Assembly: GCA_035542775.1 (NCBI GenBank)
Contig: DATKKX010000241.1
Span: 1-17,189, forward strand
Source: DATKKX01 sp035542775
Lineage (GTDB): Bacteria; Planctomycetota; Phycisphaerae; UBA1845; UTPLA1
Length of the DNA stretch: 17,189 bases
Reading direction: 5' to 3'
The notes under the pieces are model-generated. The model worked only from the letters and a program-made list of their open reading frames with translations. It had not been told where the DNA came from and did not search any database. The translations under genes and the position numbers were made by a program. The first letter of the stretch is position 1; every line of letters starts with the position of its first letter. Shown piece after piece: positions 6,892 to 13,725 of the stretch.

Positions 6892-8004
6892 ATGACCCAG
6901 CAGGCCTTGAGAATCGTAACCGTGGTCGGCGCCAGGCCGCAGTTCATCAAGGCGGCGGCAGTCAGCCGGGCCGCGGCTCATCTGAACGCCGAATCCCGGA
7001 ACGGCTTGCGGGTGGACGAGGTGATCGTCCACACCGGTCAACACTATGACTACGAGATGTCGGCGCTTTTCTTCGGCGAGCTGAGCATTCCCACGCCACG
7101 GTTCAATCTGGGGGTGGGCTCGGGAGCCCATGGACGGCAGACCGGGGCGATGCTGGACGGGCTCGAGCAGACGCTGGTTCGGGAGCGGCCGGATTGCGTT
7201 CTCGTCTATGGCGACACCAACAGCACGCTGGCCGGAGCCCTGGCGGCGAGCAAGCTGCACATTCCCGTCGCCCATGTGGAGGCCGGCCTGCGGAGCTTCA
7301 ATCGGCGGATGCCGGAGGAGATCAACCGGGTCATCGTCGATCGGATCAGTGACGTGCTCTTCTGCCCGACCGAGGCGGCGGTGGAGAATCTGGCTCATGA
7401 AGGAATCACCTCCGGCGTCCACAAGGTCGGCGACGTGATGTACGACTCGATCCTCGGCAATGCCGAGCTGGCCGCGCGGCGAAGCGGGATTCTCTCATCC
7501 TTGGCGCTGGCGCCGAAGTCGTACTATCTGGCGACCATTCATCGGGCGGAGAACACCGACCGCGCTGAAGCGGTGAGAGAGATTTTTGCGGCGCTGGGCA
7601 TGATCGACGGGCCGGTGGTCGTGCCGTTGCATCCCCGGACACGGAAGGCGCTCGACAGGCATGCCGTCGGCGTCGCCCCGCAGGTTCGATTGATCGCCCC
7701 GGTGTCCTACCTGGACATGCTCGTTCTGGAGAAGAACGCGCGGGCGATCCTGACCGACTCGGGCGGCGTTCAGAAAGAGGCCTACTTTTTGGCAGTGCCG
7801 TGCATTACGCTTCGAGAGGAGACAGAATGGGTCGAGTTGGTCCAGGCGAGAGCCAATTTTCTGGCGGGCTGCCAGCGCGGTCGAATCATGGAAGGCATTG
7901 AGTGGAGCCGGCAGTGGCGGGCGCCATCGGGATGTGAATCACTGTACGGAGACGGCAACGCCGGGCGGGCCATCGTCGAGCGGCTGGCGGCCCGGCCGTG
8001 GTGA
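6892..8004 (+). CDS. wecB: Non-hydrolysing UDP-N-acetylglucosamine 2-epimerase
   Basis: The 370-residue cytoplasmic enzyme interconverts UDP-GlcNAc and UDP-ManNAc, the precursor of ManNAc or ManNAc-uronic acid residues. All family signatures are present: GARPQFIK (13-20), HTGQHYDYEMS, YGDTNST (106-112), HVEAGLRSFNRRMPEE (128-143), TIHRAENTD (215-223), PLHPRTRK and LTDSGGVQKEA. By recalled alignment to E. coli WecB, the likely catalytic residues D108, E130, E142 and H217 are kept. ATG 6892 is chosen because the family starts a few residues before IVTVVGARPQ; an in-frame ATG at 6808 would add 28 atypical residues. No strong ribosome site is visible at 6892, so the start is somewhat uncertain. 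No WecC-type dehydrogenase is in the window. Confidence 0.94.
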   Translation: MTQQALRIVTVVGARPQFIKAAAVSRAAAHLNAESRNGLRVDEVIVHTGQHYDYEMSALFFGELSIPTPRFNLGVGSGAHGRQTGAMLDGLEQTLVRERPDCVLVYGDTNSTLAGALAASKLHIPVAHVEAGLRSFNRRMPEEINRVIVDRISDVLFCPTEAAVENLAHEGITSGVHKVGDVMYDSILGNAELAARRSGILSSLALAPKSYYLATIHRAENTDRAEAVREIFAALGMIDGPVVVPLHPRTRKALDRHAVGVAPQVRLIAPVSYLDMLVLEKNARAILTDSGGVQKEAYFLAVPCITLREETEWVELVQARANFLAGCQRGRIMEGIEWSRQWRAPSGCESLYGDGNAGRAIVERLAARPW

Positions 8005-8100
8005 AGCTCGCTCACCGGCCGCATGATTGCGGGAGGGCTCCGGGGCAGGCGCCGAGAGCGGCCGGCACGGAATCGAGCTTCGGCGAGCGACGGCAGATAT

Positions 8101-8106
8101 GGGAGG
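8101..8106 (+). promoter_or_regulatory. Ribosome binding site that fixes the glycosyltransferase start
   Basis: GGGAGG at 8101-8106 stands 5 bases before ATG 8112. This supports that start over an upstream in-frame start at 7998 that would overlap wecB and add a 38-residue extension ahead of the conserved MRIAMVDPYF opening. Confidence 0.65.
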
Positions 8107-8111
8107 CGGCG

Positions 8112-9401
8112 ATGCGGATCGCCATGGTTGACCCTTACTTCGCGGTCGGTCTGGGCTATCAGCCCACCGGTTGGTTCAATGCCTTCGTTGCCCAGGGGCA
8201 TCATGTGCGGGCGTTCTGCTCCTGTTATACGAGCACAGTGGCGCGGCATCTTTATGATCGCCCTTTCGAGGAGGGACTGGCCAAGGTCAACGGCGGCGAG
8301 ATGCTGCGGATGCGCGTTCGGCTGCTGCCGAGGGACATGGTTTACTGCTCCGGCGTTCTGCCCAAGGTTCTGGAATTCGATCCGGATCTGATTCTGGCCA
8401 CTTATCCCGGAACCATCTTCGCCCTTCCCGTGATCCGAAATCACGCCCGCTTTCGCGGATTGATGGTCAGCGCGTTTGGGGAGAATTCCGCTCAGCGTCA
8501 CACGTCGATGCGCGGGGCGAAGGAATTCCTTCGGAACCTCATGCTTGATGCCGCCTTCTTCACGATCAAGCGCCATTTTTACTGCGCGGCGATGGAGGGC
8601 AGCGATGTCATCCTCCTGCAGACGCCGGACACGTTCACGCATCTGCTGCCGCGTGTGGCGTGGGGCCGCCGGCGCCAGCGGATCGCTGAAAGGTGCGTGT
8701 TGTCGCCGCTGGGGTTTGAGACAGCGGTCTTCTACGTCGATGAGGACGAGCGCCGCGCCGAGCGAGCCAGACTGGGGGTGGCGGACGAGGAGGTTCTGGC
8801 GCTCTATGCGTGCAAGATCATGCCGGAGAAGCGGCTGGATATCTGGGTCGAACTCATGGCGGCAGCGATGCGGCGGGTTCCCCGGCTCCGGGCCATGTTG
8901 ATCGGCTTCAAGGAGGGCGATGCCCGATGCGAGCAGGTGAGGAAGTGGATGGATGCGACCGGGCTGCGGGATCGTTTCATTTGCGCGGCTTTCGCCAAGC
9001 GGGAGCACCTGCGGGGGCTGGCCAACGCGGCGGACTTCGGCGTATGGCACCTGCAGCCCGCGGTCACGATCCAGGAGGTAATGGGGACAGGGCTATACAT
9101 GGTGCTGACGGACAGCTCGACGGTGTCGCATCTGGTGGCGGACCCGGTGACGGGCCGATACTTCCGGCATAAGGACTTTGCGCAGGCCGAGGAACTGGTG
9201 GTCCAGACGGCCGAGGCGTTCATGGAAAAAGGCGCGATCACGGCTGTCGCAGCGCGCAAGCGGCGGGCGGAGATAAACGCCGGGCTGTTCAGCTATGAAA
9301 CCATGGCCGCGAAGCTGGTGGCGGCGGCAGCGGACCCGAAGCACGCGCTGGAGCGGATGCGGTTCACGCCCGCCCGCATGCAGGAGCACTTGAGCGCGTG
9401 A
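8112..9401 (+). CDS. GT-B fold glycosyltransferase (GT4-like)
   Basis: The 429-residue protein is a likely cytoplasmic glycosyltransferase that adds one sugar to the lipid-linked repeat unit. The N-terminal half starts MRIAMVDPYFAVGLGYQPTG, a typical GT-B first strand plus glycine loop. The C-terminal half has ALYACKIMPEKRLDIWVELM (motif KIMPEKRLD near 235-243), the usual nucleotide-sugar-binding R/K-x-x-x-EK pattern, then MLIGFKEGD. Next come LANAADFGVWHLQ and QEVMGTGLYMVLTD (from 321). The last block aligns with the E-A-M-x-x-G-x-P-V-V region of GT4 enzymes, but the first Glu of the EX7E motif appears to be Leu. Donor and acceptor cannot be inferred. It lies 107 bases after wecB and 106 bases before the acetyltransferase gene. 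Confidence 0.82.
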   Translation: MRIAMVDPYFAVGLGYQPTGWFNAFVAQGHHVRAFCSCYTSTVARHLYDRPFEEGLAKVNGGEMLRMRVRLLPRDMVYCSGVLPKVLEFDPDLILATYPGTIFALPVIRNHARFRGLMVSAFGENSAQRHTSMRGAKEFLRNLMLDAAFFTIKRHFYCAAMEGSDVILLQTPDTFTHLLPRVAWGRRRQRIAERCVLSPLGFETAVFYVDEDERRAERARLGVADEEVLALYACKIMPEKRLDIWVELMAAAMRRVPRLRAMLIGFKEGDARCEQVRKWMDATGLRDRFICAAFAKREHLRGLANAADFGVWHLQPAVTIQEVMGTGLYMVLTDSSTVSHLVADPVTGRYFRHKDFAQAEELVVQTAEAFMEKGAITAVAARKRRAEINAGLFSYETMAAKLVAAAADPKHALERMRFTPARMQEHLSA

Positions 9402-9507
9402 TTGACGGCCCGAGGCGAGCGGCGGCTTCCGCGCCGCGGCACGGGCGTCGGGTCGGGGCCGCGAGGCTGGGCCGATCGGAGGCCTCCTTAATGCCGGAGA
9501 TGGGACG

Positions 9508-10131
9508 ATGACGGACGATCTGCCGCAGAGACTCAAGTTTTCGATTTGGCTCCGAAGGAAGAAGAAGGCCGTTTTCATGTGGGTGATGCGGTGGTGGGGT
9601 TACCGCTTCAAATCCGTCGGCAAGGGGTTCTTCTGCCTGGGCACGCGGTCGCTGTTCAAGAAGAACGCGGTTTCCGCGGGAGACTACGTGTTCATCAACC
9701 GCAATGCCCATTTCTCGGCGAACGTGGAGATCGGTCATTTCGTGCTGTTTGCCGCGGACGTTGCCATCGTCGGCGCCGATCACGAAATCGACAGACCGGG
9801 CATCCCTATGACCTTCACCAGCCGGGCGGCCATGAGCGAACGGCTGACGGTCATCGGAGACGACGTGTGGGTCGGGCACGGCGTGATCATCATGGCGGGG
9901 ACGCGGATCGGGCGAGGCGCGGTCATTGCCGCCGGCGCGGTGGTGACCAAGGATGTTCCGCCTTACGCGATCGTCGGCGGGGTGCCGGCCAAGCTGATCC
10001 GATATCGCTTCACCGAGGAGGAGCAGGCCGTCCACAACAAGGCGCTTGACGAGCTGATCCGCTGCGACAATGCCGAGATCGAAGCCTTGCGCAGGTACCT
10101 CGCATTGACCGGGCAGGTGCCGGTATATTGA
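9508..10131 (+). CDS. Left-handed beta-helix (hexapeptide repeat) O-acetyltransferase, CatB/WbbJ-like
   Basis: This 207-residue protein belongs to the hexapeptide-repeat acyltransferases, which use acetyl-CoA to O- or N-acetylate sugars. Hexapeptide turns run from about residue 55 to 165, with ADHEIDRPGIPM (H92 is the probable catalytic base) and a canonical run IGDDVWVGHGVIIMAG (116-131), IGRGAVIAAGAVVTKDVP and GGVPAKLIRYRF. This closing signature is typical of CatB-like and sugar O-acetyltransferases. The N-terminus (residues 1-40) is basic and amphipathic and may associate with the membrane or be an oligomer arm. ATG 9508 is preceded by GGAGATGGGA. Position between a glycosyltransferase and the Asp-box gene suggests it decorates the repeat unit; the acceptor sugar is unknown. 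Confidence 0.9.
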   Translation: MTDDLPQRLKFSIWLRRKKKAVFMWVMRWWGYRFKSVGKGFFCLGTRSLFKKNAVSAGDYVFINRNAHFSANVEIGHFVLFAADVAIVGADHEIDRPGIPMTFTSRAAMSERLTVIGDDVWVGHGVIIMAGTRIGRGAVIAAGAVVTKDVPPYAIVGGVPAKLIRYRFTEEEQAVHNKALDELIRCDNAEIEALRRYLALTGQVPVY

Positions 10132-10187
10132 TCGGGCGACGCAGCGACGGCATCCTTGTTGATCGACTGGCCGGCGCAGCGTCGCGC

Positions 10188-10193
10188 GGAGAG
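10188..10193 (+). promoter_or_regulatory. Ribosome binding site for the GTG start of Asp-box protein A
   Basis: GGAGAG at 10188-10193 stands 8 bases before GTG 10202 and supports that non-ATG start. No ATG lies in frame close by. A GTG two codons later (10208) is the only nearby alternative. Confidence 0.6.
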
Positions 10194-10201
10194 CGTACAT
10201 A

Positions 10202-11290
10202 GTGGCGGTGGCGAAGAACCCCAGTCTGGAAATCCTGCGCACGTTCCCCGGCCGGGCCCTTTGTGTCCAGGCGGACGGGACGATGTACCTCGGGCGGGAG
10301 CACGGCGTTTACAGCTCGATCGATGACGGCGTCACCTGGCGGCGAGTCCTGACTTTTCCGCGATCGGCGATCCGCGGTCTGGCGGAGTTCTCGCGGCTGG
10401 CGTGCAGGCTGCTTCGCCACGAGATCCGAGCGCTGGCCAGGCTGAGCGACGGCTGTTACGTGGGTGCCACACGCCAGGGCGTGTTTTACGCGCCGCCATC
10501 CGAAACGCAGATGAGGCCCAGCCGGGTGCGCGATCGCGGCCTGCCGGTCCATCCGCCAATGTCCCTGACGGTGGGGCCGGATGGCCGCGTGCTCTGGGGA
10601 GAATACTGGGTCAATCGAGAGCGTCGCCCGGTGAGGTTGTATGCGTCGGAGGACCGCGGGGTGAGCTACGATGTGGTTCACACCTTTGCGGCGGGCGAGG
10701 TGAAACACATTCACAATCTGGTCTACGACGAGCGGTACAAGCACTACTGGGTACTGGCCGGAGATCACGGAACAGAGCCCGGCATCGGGCGGCTGTCGGC
10801 CGACCTGAAGACATTCGATTGGCTGGTCAAGGGCAAGCAGGAGTATCGGGCGGTCTGCCTGTTCGACATGGGGGAGTATCTGGTCTACGGTACGGATTCG
10901 GAGATGGCGTCCAACGCGGCGATGCGACTGGAGAAGACGACCGGGAAGACCGAGCGGCTGGCGGAGTTCGACGGGAGCTGCATCCACGGCTGCAAGTTCG
11001 GGAGTTATCTGGCCTTGAGCACGTCGGTCGAGCCTTCCGCGGTCAACCGGTCGCAGCGCGCGGGTTTGTGGCTCTCTCGGGACGGCGAACGATGGACGTG
11101 CGTATATCGGGCGGCGAAGGACAGATGGAACGCCACCTATTTTCAGTTCGGCTCGATCGTTCTTCCGAGAGGCGAGAGCGGCCGCGAGACGGCGCTGTTC
11201 AGCGGACAGGCGTTGGTCGGGATCGACGGCCGAGCCGCAGTGGCCGCATTGTCCGATACGGGCCTTTGCCCTGACGGACCCAGGCCTTAG
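10202..11290 (+). CDS. Asp-box (BNR-like) beta-propeller protein A, unknown function
   Basis: This 362-residue protein has no signal peptide or membrane segment, so it is probably cytoplasmic. Three Asp-box motifs (S-x-D-x-G-x-x-W/F/Y) are visible: SIDDGVTW (39-46), SEDRGVSY (149-156) and SRDGERW (292-298). Such motifs mark blades of sialidase-like beta-propellers. A central block, HNLVYDERYKHYWVLAGDHG (171-190) followed by EPGIGRLSADLKTFDW (192-207) and KGKQEYRAV (210-218), is almost shared with protein B at 15695-16771. Further shared motifs are YGTDSE and DGSCI. I do not recognise the full set of sialidase catalytic residues, so enzyme activity is unproven. Possible roles are a glycan-processing hydrolase or lyase, or a scaffold for the synthesis enzymes. 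The start is GTG. A 241-base gap with two hairpins follows. Confidence 0.8.
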   Translation: MAVAKNPSLEILRTFPGRALCVQADGTMYLGREHGVYSSIDDGVTWRRVLTFPRSAIRGLAEFSRLACRLLRHEIRALARLSDGCYVGATRQGVFYAPPSETQMRPSRVRDRGLPVHPPMSLTVGPDGRVLWGEYWVNRERRPVRLYASEDRGVSYDVVHTFAAGEVKHIHNLVYDERYKHYWVLAGDHGTEPGIGRLSADLKTFDWLVKGKQEYRAVCLFDMGEYLVYGTDSEMASNAAMRLEKTTGKTERLAEFDGSCIHGCKFGSYLALSTSVEPSAVNRSQRAGLWLSRDGERWTCVYRAAKDRWNATYFQFGSIVLPRGESGRETALFSGQALVGIDGRAAVAALSDTGLCPDGPRP

Positions 11291-11437
11291 GCTAGCGCTC
11301 CCAGCCAGTCGAACCAGGGGGCATGGAGCGGCGTAGAGCGCCGGTGGACGGCCTAGGCGGTGAGATGGTGGTAGCGGTTGGCCAGGCGCGGGACGTCCGC
11401 TGTGATGGGATGAGAATCGAGGCGGGGGCGAGGTACA

Positions 11438-11485
11438 CGGGAAGGGATTCCCGCAGGAGTGGGTGCGAGAAGGGATTCTCGCACC
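11438..11485 (+). promoter_or_regulatory. Two tandem hairpins with identical GGGA tetraloops in the oxidoreductase leader
   Basis: The first hairpin is CGGGAA-GGGA-TTCCCG (11438-11453, 6-bp stem). The second is GGTGCGAGAA-GGGA-TTCTCGCACC (11462-11485, perfect 10-bp stem). Both share the core GAAGGGATTC, 28 bases apart, and both loops fit the stable GNRA class. They end 46 bases before the ATG of the oxidoreductase gene in the 241-base gap after Asp-box gene A. They could control mRNA processing or translation, or be copies of a palindromic repeat. No T tract follows, so simple termination is unlikely. Confidence 0.5.
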
Positions 11486-11531
11486 AGCGAATGCGGAGGC
11501 CGCGGCCGAGAATGTCCACGCGAGAGTCGTC

Positions 11532-13679
11532 ATGAAACAAGTGCTGCAGAATCTCAAGACCGGCGACGTGGAAGTGGCGGAGGTTCCCGCTCCGATGGTT
11601 CGTCCGGGCCATCTGCTCATTCGATCGCGGGCCAGCCTGATCTCGGCGGGTACCGAGCGGATGCTGGTGGAGTTCGGGAAGGGGAGCCTGCTGGCCAAGG
11701 CGCGGGCCCAGCCGGAGAAGGTCCGCCAGGTGCTGGACAAGATCAAGTCGGAGGGCATCCTGCAGACGCTGGACGTCGTTTTTTCCCGCCTGGATGAGCC
11801 GCTGCCGCTGGGATACTGCAACGCCGGGGAAGTTCTGGAGGTCGGTGACGGCGTCAACGGCTTCGAGGCGGGCGACCGTGTGGTCAACAATGGTCCGCAC
11901 GCGGAGATCGTCTGCGTGCCGCGGAACCTCTGCGCGAAGATCCCTTCGAAGGTCACTGATGAGGAAGCGGCCTTCACGGTGCTGGGGTCAGTCGGTCTCC
12001 AGGGCGTTCGCCTGCTGGAACCGACGCTCGGCGAATCGATCGTGGTCATCGGGCTGGGCCTGATCGGGCTGGTCACGGTGCAATTGCTGGTTGCCAACGG
12101 CTGCCGGGTGCTGGGGGTCGACTTGAATCGGGAGCGTCTGAAGCTGGCGGAGCAGTTCGGCGCCGAGACGGTGGATCCGGGCGCCGGCGCCGATCCCGTC
12201 GCGGCCGCGACGGCGTTCTCGAACGGGAACGGGGTCGACGGCGTATTGATCACCGCGTCGTCGAAGAGCAACGACATTGTGAGCCAGGCGGCGCGGATGT
12301 GCCGCAAGCGCGGACGGATCGTCCTGGTCGGGGTGGTCGGACTGGAGCTGAGCCGCTCCGAGTTTTACAAGAAGGAGCTCAGCTTCCAGGTGTCGTGCTC
12401 ATACGGGCCGGGGCGGTACGACGCCGCATACGAGGAGCGAGGACAGGATTATCCTCTCGGGTTCGTCCGCTGGACGGAGCAACGGAACTTCGAGGCGATT
12501 CTGGATCTTCTCGCCGCCGGTCGCCTGGACGTGAAGCCGCTGATCAACAACCGGATCGAGCACGCCCGGGCGGGTGAGGCTTATCGGGCGCTGACCGAGG
12601 ATTCCAGCTCGCTGGGGATCGTGCTCAACTATCCGCAAGCCGCGCCGGACCGCAAACCGACCGTCTGGCACACCGCGCCTGCGAGCGGACGTCCGGCCTC
12701 GGGCCGGGTGGTTGCCGGGGTGATCGGCGCGGGCAACTTCGCGAAGATCACGCTTCTGCCGCGCCTGAAGGGTCTGCCCATCAGTTGGAGGACCATCGCC
12801 GACGCGAACGGCGTGGCCGGCACGCACGTCGGTCGCAAGTTCGGCTTCGAGAAGAGCACATCGGACTACAAGGAGATTCTCGCCGATCCGGAGATCAACC
12901 TGGTCATGGTGCTGACTCCGCATCACCTTCACGCCAGGATGGTGATGGAGGCACTGGCGGCGGGGAAGAGCGTCTCGGTGGAGAAGCCGCTGTGCATCAA
13001 CATCGAGGATCTGCGACAGGTGCGCGAGGCGTATGAACGGGCGGGGGGCCGGCAACTCCTGGTGGGTTTCAACCGCCGCTTCTCTCCGCACGGGCTCAAG
13101 ATCAAGTCGCTGCTATCCACCAGGACCCAGCCGGTCTGCATGAGCATGATGGTCAACGCGGGGGTGAGCTCGCCCGGTTCCTGGGTGCAGGACCCGAAGG
13201 TCGGCGGTGGGCGAATCATCGGCGAGGGGTGCCATTGGATCGACCTGATGATGTTTCTGACCGGCGCCCCGGTGACGCGCGTCACCGCCACACGGATCGG
13301 CGAGTCGCCGGGCGTGGCCATCCGCGATGACAAGGCCACGATCACGCTGAGCTTTGCCGACGGCTCGATCGGGACGCTGCACTATTTCGGCAACGGCCAC
13401 AGCTCTTACCAGAAAGAGACGCTGGAAGTTTTCTGTGACGGCAAAGTGTTGCGGTGCGACAACTTCACGGTATTGCGGGGCTACGGCTGGGCGGGTTTCT
13501 CAAAGATGAAGCTCCGCCGGTGGGACAAAGGCCATCGCAGGGAGTTTGAAGCCCTGGCCGGCGCGATCATCCGCGGCGGACCGCCGGTCCTGCCCTTTGA
13601 GCAAATCGAAAACGTCATGCGAGCGACGTTCGCCGCCGTCGAGTCGGCCAAGACCGGCCAACCCGTGGTCATGCAATGA
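11532..13679 (+). CDS. Bi-domain oxidoreductase: MDR (alcohol dehydrogenase-like) fused to Gfo/Idh/MocA
   Basis: The 715-residue fusion has two Rossmann domains. Residues 1 to about 375 form a medium-chain dehydrogenase with nucleotide loop GLGLIG (174-179). Residues from about 390 form a Gfo/Idh/MocA unit with GVIGAGNFAK (396-405), EKPLC (484-488, with the conserved Lys) and GEGCHWIDLM (likely catalytic H568). Such fusions are a known type found in exopolysaccharide clusters, often near heparinase-like and AsnB-like genes, and probably oxidise or epimerise a nucleotide sugar or sugar acid. The usual zinc ligands of alcohol dehydrogenases are missing: CGTD is AGTE (39-42) and the GHE motif is GYCNAGE (94-100). 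ATG 11532 opens MKQVLQNLKTG, the usual family start; a GTG at 11463 would add 23 residues coded by the hairpin region. The second amidotransferase follows after 46 bases. Confidence 0.92.
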   Translation: MKQVLQNLKTGDVEVAEVPAPMVRPGHLLIRSRASLISAGTERMLVEFGKGSLLAKARAQPEKVRQVLDKIKSEGILQTLDVVFSRLDEPLPLGYCNAGEVLEVGDGVNGFEAGDRVVNNGPHAEIVCVPRNLCAKIPSKVTDEEAAFTVLGSVGLQGVRLLEPTLGESIVVIGLGLIGLVTVQLLVANGCRVLGVDLNRERLKLAEQFGAETVDPGAGADPVAAATAFSNGNGVDGVLITASSKSNDIVSQAARMCRKRGRIVLVGVVGLELSRSEFYKKELSFQVSCSYGPGRYDAAYEERGQDYPLGFVRWTEQRNFEAILDLLAAGRLDVKPLINNRIEHARAGEAYRALTEDSSSLGIVLNYPQAAPDRKPTVWHTAPASGRPASGRVVAGVIGAGNFAKITLLPRLKGLPISWRTIADANGVAGTHVGRKFGFEKSTSDYKEILADPEINLVMVLTPHHLHARMVMEALAAGKSVSVEKPLCINIEDLRQVREAYERAGGRQLLVGFNRRFSPHGLKIKSLLSTRTQPVCMSMMVNAGVSSPGSWVQDPKVGGGRIIGEGCHWIDLMMFLTGAPVTRVTATRIGESPGVAIRDDKATITLSFADGSIGTLHYFGNGHSSYQKETLEVFCDGKVLRCDNFTVLRGYGWAGFSKMKLRRWDKGHRREFEALAGAIIRGGPPVLPFEQIENVMRATFAAVESAKTGQPVVMQ

Positions 13680-13714
13680 TACCAGACTTTGTCCCGGCTC
13701 GGTGAGCTCATGCT

Positions 13715-13718
13715 GGAG
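13715..13718 (+). promoter_or_regulatory. asnB: Ribosome binding site for the GTG start of the second asnB
   Basis: GGAG at 13715-13718 stands 7 bases before GTG 13726, the only start that places Cys at position 2. A nearby ATG at 13710 is out of frame. The in-frame ATG at 13546 lies inside the oxidoreductase gene. Confidence 0.7.
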
Positions 13719-13725
13719 TCAGCTG

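Noticed and set aside
5839..7422. Long open frame on the minus strand (527 codons)
   Set aside because: It is antisense to the polymerase and wecB, both clear families, and its translation is low in complexity and His/Arg-rich.
9478..9487. Perfect palindrome GGAGGCCTCC before the acetyltransferase gene
   Set aside because: It is only 10 bases and expected by chance at this GC content; no partner site was seen.
10136..10185. GCGACGC ... GCGTCGC long-range pairing before Asp-box gene A
   Set aside because: The 7-bp arms are separated by 36 bases in GC-rich DNA with no further support.
11463..11531. N-terminal extension of the bi-domain oxidoreductase from GTG 11463
   Set aside because: It would translate the second hairpin. 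The family starts at MKQVLQNL, and no ribosome site precedes 11463.
10010..12307. Very long open frame on the minus strand (765 codons)
   Set aside because: It crosses the acetyltransferase, Asp-box A and oxidoreductase genes on the opposite strand. The Ser/Arg/Pro-rich product has no recognisable fold.
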